The notes beneath the pieces were generated by a model that was given only the letters and a program-made list of their open reading frames with translations, made no database searches and was not told the origin of the DNA. From contig NZ_VSMB01000005.1 in NCBI RefSeq assembly GCF_009805705.1, positions 186,001 to 250,000 on the forward strand: a DNA stretch of 64,000 nucleotides. Reading direction: 5' to 3'. Made by a program: the position numbers and the translations under genes. Positions 59,607-64,000 of the stretch are shown in pieces. The stretch comes from Ruania rhizosphaerae. GTDB lineage: Bacteria; Actinomycetota; Actinomycetes; Actinomycetales; Beutenbergiaceae. The stretch's first letter is position 1. Each line of letters begins with the position of its first letter.

Positions 59607-60883
59607 GTCGACGCAGCCTCGGGCACGATGGCTCCGTGGGCCCGCAATTCCCGTCGGATCTGGTCCAGTGGGGCGTCGGCGAGGTCTGTCCCGGCGCTGG
59701 TGGCCACGGCGGCTGTGGCGCCGGCGACCTGCCCGGTGGCCATGGCGGTGGCTTGCACGCGGAAGGCGGAGTTGGCTTCCTGGTCGCCGTCGATGCACCG
59801 ACCGGCCACGATGATCCCGGCGTCCTGCGCTGGGATCATCGCGTCCCTGGGAATGGTGGCCACGGTGGGTTCGCTCAGGTAGGTCTTCGCGATGCCGTCA
59901 CCGTCGGGGCGGTGGATGTCGATGGGGTAGAAGGAGTAGCACAGCGAGTCCTCCCACACGGTTCCCGCCAGATATTCACCACCGGTGATCTGCCGCCTGG
60001 CCACGATCGTGTGTGTCTCGCGCACTCCCACCTCGGCCGCGGCCCACTCCACCTGCACCCCCTCCAGCCCGGGTTGGCGGCGCAGGAACCGCACGATCCG
60101 CAGCATCGCCGATCGACCGGCGACCTCGGCGTCGGTGCGCCCGGCGCTGGTGGCGCCGTCAGTGCCCGGCAGGTGGATCGCGTTCTCGCCGCGCTTGGCC
60201 AGGAACGGGACGATCACGTGCGCGCCCTTGGCCCCCAGATCGGCAGGCAGCAGCTCCCCCTCGGCCAACGCCCGCTCGCACGCCGCCTCCAGCGCCGGCC
60301 GATCCACGTCATCCATGTCATACCCGCTCAGGCGCATGGTCAGCGTGGCCGGCTGCAACGCCTCGTTTCGGTGGCGCCGCAGCCCGAGGATCCCGACGAC
60401 GTCCGCGTCCCCCGTACAGTCCACCAGGTGCGCAGCCCTCACCCGGGTGAGGCCCTCCTTGCCGCACAGCTGCACCGCATAGCCGCCGCTCGTGCGCTCG
60501 GCGCCGGCGACCATGGTGTGCAGACGCAGCTCGGCACCGCTGGCCGCGACCGCCTCGCTCAGGACCGCTGCGTACAGCGGGATCGGCACCCGGACCTGCA
60601 GCTTCCAGTGGGGCCGGTGGTAGTCGGTGAAGTCCGGCAGCTCCCACCCGGCGAGCTCGATCGTGCGGGCGACCAGCTCCCACCCGATCCCGGCGATCAC
60701 CTGCTCACCCCAGGCGTGGAACAGGCCCGGCAGGTTGATCCCGGCCGTCGTGGTCGTCCCGCCGAGCCCGCCGTTCTTCTCCACCAGCAACGTGCGTGCC
60801 CCCAACCGGGCCGCCTGGATCGCCGCCGGAACCCCGGCCGGTCCACCACCGACCACGATCACGTCATAGTGCTCTGCAGTCAC
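59597..60883 (-). CDS. FAD-dependent oxidoreductase
   Basis: This 428-aa flavoprotein has an N-terminal dinucleotide-binding motif (DVIVVGGGPAGVPAAIQAAR, residues 7-26), then GGLGGTTTTAGINLPGLF, VDCTGDADVVGILG and a C-terminal IIVAGRCIDGDQEANSAFRV, all typical of the FAD_oxidored (PF12831) family often found in sugar catabolic operons. It lacks Cys clusters and membrane segments. Its start overlaps the upstream lyase-like gene by 4 bp. The substrate is unknown; oxidation of a sugar or sugar acid fits the operon. Confidence 0.87.
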   Translation of the reverse strand: MTAEHYDVIVVGGGPAGVPAAIQAARLGARTLLVEKNGGLGGTTTTAGINLPGLFHAWGEQVIAGIGWELVARTIELAGWELPDFTDYHRPHWKLQVRVPIPLYAAVLSEAVAASGAELRLHTMVAGAERTSGGYAVQLCGKEGLTRVRAAHLVDCTGDADVVGILGLRRHRNEALQPATLTMRLSGYDMDDVDRPALEAACERALAEGELLPADLGAKGAHVIVPFLAKRGENAIHLPGTDGATSAGRTDAEVAGRSAMLRIVRFLRRQPGLEGVQVEWAAAEVGVRETHTIVARRQITGGEYLAGTVWEDSLCYSFYPIDIHRPDGDGIAKTYLSEPTVATIPRDAMIPAQDAGIIVAGRCIDGDQEANSAFRVQATAMATGQVAGATAAVATSAGTDLADAPLDQIRRELRAHGAIVPEAASTVA

Positions 60884-63075
60884 GATCTGTTCTCCTGGCT
60901 GTCGGTGGCCCCCATGCGGGTGGCCGGTGTGCTGGTCGTGTTGCCGGTCCGTTCGCTGGTGGCGTCGTCACGGACAAGCAGGTCGTCCGAGAGGCGGGGC
61001 GCAGGTGCCGGCACGCCCCCGATCGTCGACCGGAACGCCTCGGCGTGCTCGGCCCGTGTGCCCACGATGCTGCGTGCTGTCAGACCCAGCTCGCGCTCGT
61101 GGCCGGTGCCGGTCCAGCTCGCCGTGACTGTGGTGGGCGTCCAGGAGACCTCGACGGGGTCCTGGTGTTGCGGCGCTCCGGATGAACTGCCGTCACCGGC
61201 CCCGGCGGCGCCTCCATTCCCCGCCCCGACGGCGGCCGCATCATGGCCCGCACGCTCCCGCATCCGCAGTGTCCCCACCGCGGCGAGCGGCCCGGTCACA
61301 TCCAGCCGGCCCTCACCCGCGCGCAGAACGACCTCGAGTCGATCACCGGAGCGGACCACGCGACCACCCATACTCAGCGCGGCGACGCCGATCTCGATCA
61401 CCACGGAGTCTGCGATCACCTGCACCACCTCACCTGCTGGCACCGCATCCCCATCGTGCAAGAGGTCGCCACCTGTGAACCACCGGGCATCGGTCGCGCT
61501 GACCTCGAACACTACGGACAAGCGTTCGCCGGGGATCGAATCCCCGGCAGGCAGCAGGTCCAGGTGGAGGTGCCGGTCTCCACCGGGAAGTGCCAGGCCG
61601 ACCGCCCACAGCAGGCGGTCGCCCTCCTGCACCGAGGAGAACGACCCGGCCGCGACGTCCTCACCGTCCCGCAGCACCCGCAGCCGGAGGGTTTCCGTTC
61701 TGCCAGGGTGACCCGCTCCGGCTGGGGGACCCGCTCCGGCCGGGGCACCGGATCCAGCGGGGCTGCCCGATCCGGTTGTGCCACCGCAGGCCCACTGCCC
61801 GAGCAGCACCCGCCGCTGCAGCCACGTGTCCGACTGGTTGATCGACCCCAGCGTGAAGTTGGGTGCCAGCCACGAGGTGGCCACCTGTTCCGCCAGCGCC
61901 GAGCTGCCGGCCTGCTCCCGTGCGGTGTCAGGATCGCGGAGCACCACGAGTTCGCGGTGCTGGGAGGGCTGCTGACGCCACCGATCGCGCTGGCGCCGCG
62001 ATCCCGGCACGAAGTGACTCACCAGATCCTCGGGCACCCGCGGGTGCAACAGCACCGGCCACACCAGGGGCGTGGTCACCTCAGGCAGTGCCACCTGCTC
62101 ATGCCCGGGTACGGGACCTCCGGCCACCTCGGCGAGGGCCAGCGCCAGGTAGGCCGCCAGCGCCGGAAGGCGCGTGACGTCGTCGGCGTACGCGCGGGAC
62201 ATCGGCCCGGCGATCTGACCGATCCCCGCATTCCAGCGCACGGCGAGGTGCTGCCAATGGCGGTGTTGCACCCGGGCCAGCAGACCGCCGTCGGGAATCC
62301 CCAGCTCAGCCATGGCCTGCAGGCCTTCTGCGGCCACCAGCCAGTAGGTGGGGCTGGCGAACTCGGCGAAGGTGCCGGTGCGGTCGATCCGGGCGGCCAA
62401 CCGGCGCAACCGGTCCGCGGCGTACGCGGTCATGTCCGCGTCCTCGCGCAGCAGCCCGGCCGCGGCCGTCACATAGGTGCCCTTCACGGCGATATTCGTG
62501 TAGTCCAGGTGCACCTCACGCCGGCGGATCGAGCCGGCCGCATGCCCGACGGCGGAGCGCACCGCCGCCGCCACGTCACCGGACAGCCGGTCGCCGTGGC
62601 GCAGTAGCGCCATCGCCAGGGTGCGCCCGTTGAAGTCGGCCTGGTTCCAGTCCGGAGGCACCATCCGCGCCACCGGCTCCTCGGCGAAGTACCCCCACAG
62701 GCCGTAGGTGGGAGAGGTCGTGTCGGTGTCCTGCCCGGCGGTCAGCGCTATCAGTACGGCCTCGGCGTCCCCGATGCGCCCGGCCTCCAGCAGAGCCAGG
62801 GCGTAGTACCCGCTCGGCACGTACCGGTGGGCGTGAGTATTCCCGATGCGCGTGTGGATCGGGTTCGGCTCGGCCCATTCGCGCAGGAGCCCGACCGCGG
62901 GGTCATAGGCGCAGTCGCCGTAGGCGAGCACCTCCGAGAGCAGACGCTCGCGCAGGTTCTCGACGGGGATCGCGCGGTGCTCGCCAATCGCGGTGCTCAC
63001 TGCGGTCGTGGAACACCCCGCGGTGGTGGTGCCTCCATTGGTGCTCTGCTCATCGATCACGGGGATCCTCACCAT
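60880..63075 (-). CDS. Large cytoplasmic protein, possible (alpha/alpha)-toroid polysaccharide lyase-like
   Basis: This 731-aa protein has an N-terminal helical part (about 30-370) with repeated helix-turn pattern and segments TYGLWGYFAEEP, HLDYTNIAVKGTYVTAAAGLL and FAEFASPTYWLVAAEGL, and a beta-rich C-terminal part (about 380-700) broken by Gly/Ala/Pro linkers (GSGSPAGSGAPAGAGPPAGA). This two-part layout resembles heparinase/alginate lyase-like enzymes, but I cannot identify catalytic residues. No signal peptide. The ATG at 63075 overlaps the enolase-family gene by 7 bp; longer frames are not credible. Its neighbours support a role in sugar-acid polymer breakdown. Confidence 0.6.
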   Translation of the reverse strand: MVRIPVIDEQSTNGGTTTAGCSTTAVSTAIGEHRAIPVENLRERLLSEVLAYGDCAYDPAVGLLREWAEPNPIHTRIGNTHAHRYVPSGYYALALLEAGRIGDAEAVLIALTAGQDTDTTSPTYGLWGYFAEEPVARMVPPDWNQADFNGRTLAMALLRHGDRLSGDVAAAVRSAVGHAAGSIRRREVHLDYTNIAVKGTYVTAAAGLLREDADMTAYAADRLRRLAARIDRTGTFAEFASPTYWLVAAEGLQAMAELGIPDGGLLARVQHRHWQHLAVRWNAGIGQIAGPMSRAYADDVTRLPALAAYLALALAEVAGGPVPGHEQVALPEVTTPLVWPVLLHPRVPEDLVSHFVPGSRRQRDRWRQQPSQHRELVVLRDPDTAREQAGSSALAEQVATSWLAPNFTLGSINQSDTWLQRRVLLGQWACGGTTGSGSPAGSGAPAGAGPPAGAGHPGRTETLRLRVLRDGEDVAAGSFSSVQEGDRLLWAVGLALPGGDRHLHLDLLPAGDSIPGERLSVVFEVSATDARWFTGGDLLHDGDAVPAGEVVQVIADSVVIEIGVAALSMGGRVVRSGDRLEVVLRAGEGRLDVTGPLAAVGTLRMRERAGHDAAAVGAGNGGAAGAGDGSSSGAPQHQDPVEVSWTPTTVTASWTGTGHERELGLTARSIVGTRAEHAEAFRSTIGGVPAPAPRLSDDLLVRDDATSERTGNTTSTPATRMGATDSQENRS

Positions 63076-64000
63076 TCCGCGTAACTGCCGTCCGTGCGCT
63101 GCCACACCGGCGACCGGTGCCGTTGCGGGTCGGCGGCCGCGGCACGCACCGCATCCTCGTCCACGGTGATACCGAGACCGGGTGCGCTCGGCCGCACCAG
63201 GGCGCCGTCGCGAACCGTGAACGAGGCCGGGTCCACGAACCGGGCCAAAGTCCCGGCACCAGGGTCGTGCAGCTCCAGATGGCACTCCTGCACCATGACC
63301 TCCTGGACGGCGAAGCCGAGCTGGGCGCAGGCAGCGAAGGCCACCGGGCCGGTGGCACAGTGCGGCGCCAGGGCGATATTGCGCAGTGAGGCGACCGCGG
63401 CGATACGCATCGCCTCTGAGATCCCGAAGCAGTGCGAGAGATCCGGCTGCAGGACCCGCACCCCGGAGTCGATCACACCGGCCGCCTCCCACCGGTCGTA
63501 GAGACGCTCCCCGGTGGCGATCGGCACCGTAGTGGCCGCCGTGAGCGCTCTCAGCTCACCCTGGAACTCCGGAGGCAGCGGCTCCTCCACGAACGCCGGC
63601 CGCAGCGGCTCCAGCTCGGCCAGCAGCACCCGCGAATCCGCGGCGCTGACCCGGCCATGGAAGTCGATCGCGAACGTCCGGTCCGGGCCGATTGCCTCGG
63701 CGAGCCGCTCCCACCGGCGCATTGTGGCGTGCAGCCGCGCCGGTGTCTCGAGGAAGTCGCGCGGGCCCTCCGGTGCGGTCTTCACCATCCGGTAGCCGGC
63801 GTCGACGAGTTCCTGCGCGCGGTCGACCAGGGCGGCATCGTCGGCCCCGTTCGCGGGCGCGTACAGCGGCAGCACGTCGCGCACCGGACCGCCGAGCAGT
63901 ACGTGCACCGGCACCCCCAAGGCCTTGCCGAGCACGTCCCACAGCGCCTGGTCCAGGCCGGCCACCGCCGAGCCCAGGATCGGGCCGCCCCGGTAGAAGC
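63069..64000 (-). CDS. Enolase-superfamily (mandelate racemase/galactonate dehydratase-like) enzyme, 5' end outside the window
   Basis: The frame is open to the window edge: FYRGGPILGSAVAGLDQALW precedes the first internal start, so the N-terminal capping domain is outside the window. The barrel shows metal ligands of the superfamily in AIDFHGRV, FVEEPLPPEF and IATGERL, and the C-terminal catalytic histidine in IALAPHCATGPVAFAA. FYRGGP...GIDQALWD and DFHGR-EEP...GER strongly suggest an acid-sugar dehydratase such as D-galactonate dehydratase. It heads, as far as seen, an operon with the lyase-like and FAD genes, overlapped by 7 bp. Confidence 0.9.
   Translation of the reverse strand, partial: FYRGGPILGSAVAGLDQALWDVLGKALGVPVHVLLGGPVRDVLPLYAPANGADDAALVDRAQELVDAGYRMVKTAPEGPRDFLETPARLHATMRRWERLAEAIGPDRTFAIDFHGRVSAADSRVLLAELEPLRPAFVEEPLPPEFQGELRALTAATTVPIATGERLYDRWEAAGVIDSGVRVLQPDLSHCFGISEAMRIAAVASLRNIALAPHCATGPVAFAACAQLGFAVQEVMVQECHLELHDPGAGTLARFVDPASFTVRDGALVRPSAPGLGITVDEDAVRAAAADPQRHRSPVWQRTDGSYAEW

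Noticed and set aside
63076-63492. N-terminal extension of the lyase-like protein into the enolase-family gene
   Set aside because: The extension is Arg/Gly-rich antiframe sequence inside a gene on the same strand with clear catalytic motifs.

Overview
The window is a 64-kb piece of a high-GC chromosome, very probably from an actinobacterium of the Micrococcales (Ruania/Georgenia-like is my guess from gene content, not proven). Pointers are the GC-rich third positions, several GTG and TTG starts, sortase-anchored surface proteins with C-terminal sorting tails, a protein O-mannosyltransferase close to rsmI, a DtxR/IdeR-type iron box and a xi-class (mycothiol/glutathionyl) reductase. No tRNA, rRNA, CRISPR array, phage module or intact insertion sequence was seen.

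Layout. 1-0.5 kb: end of an acetolactate synthase large subunit. 0.5-7.8 kb: an operon of AlkD-like protein, GNAT acetyltransferase and AlkZ/YcaQ-like winged-helix protein, then an alpha/beta hydrolase, a 1003-aa STAND-type NTPase with TPR repeats and a second AlkD protein. 7.8-14.1 kb: a YeiH-type exporter with its LysR regulator, a broken methyltransferase beside a palindromic repeat, a MazEF-like module, an ArsR/MFS pair, a TfoX-domain protein and a FitAB/VapBC module. 14.1-17.6 kb: fdhD divergent from an FdhF/YdeP-type molybdoenzyme. 17.7-27.1 kb: surface biology: a 998-aa LPXTG protein with its TetR regulator, and an operon of LRR/LPXTG protein, two lipoproteins and a 56-aa membrane peptide facing a large LAL-type LuxR regulator. 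27.2-30.7 kb: a SoxR regulon (SoxR, DsbA/FrnE-like protein, quinone oxidoreductase, MFS pump). 30.7-34.3 kb: gene scars, a TetR/hydrolase pair and an ABC-F ATPase. 34.4-44.1 kb: a LuxR regulator, a BBE-like FAD oxidase, a small secreted protein, a membrane-anchored zinc metallopeptidase, a xi-class GST, an iron-boxed siderophore-interacting protein, a GH20 hexosaminidase and an aldo/keto reductase. 44.3-49.9 kb: an MFS permease and the protein mannosyltransferase, then a VapBC module and a RibD-like reductase lying between pmt and rsmI. 50-59.4 kb: two giant sortase-anchored proteins. 59.5-64 kb: a sugar-acid/polysaccharide catabolic operon (enolase-superfamily dehydratase, lyase-like protein, FAD oxidoreductase).

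The most striking observation is a 16-bp palindrome, GAAACTGTACGGTTTC (identical over 22 bp including flank), found only in front of the 998-aa surface protein, which is followed by its TetR gene, and in front of the 1668-aa surface protein 37 kb away. This suggests one TetR regulator jointly controls two unlinked cell-surface loci. A second theme is several families of long, often perfect, intergenic inverted repeats, some overlapping stop codons and one lying inside the N-terminal coding region of a transporter.
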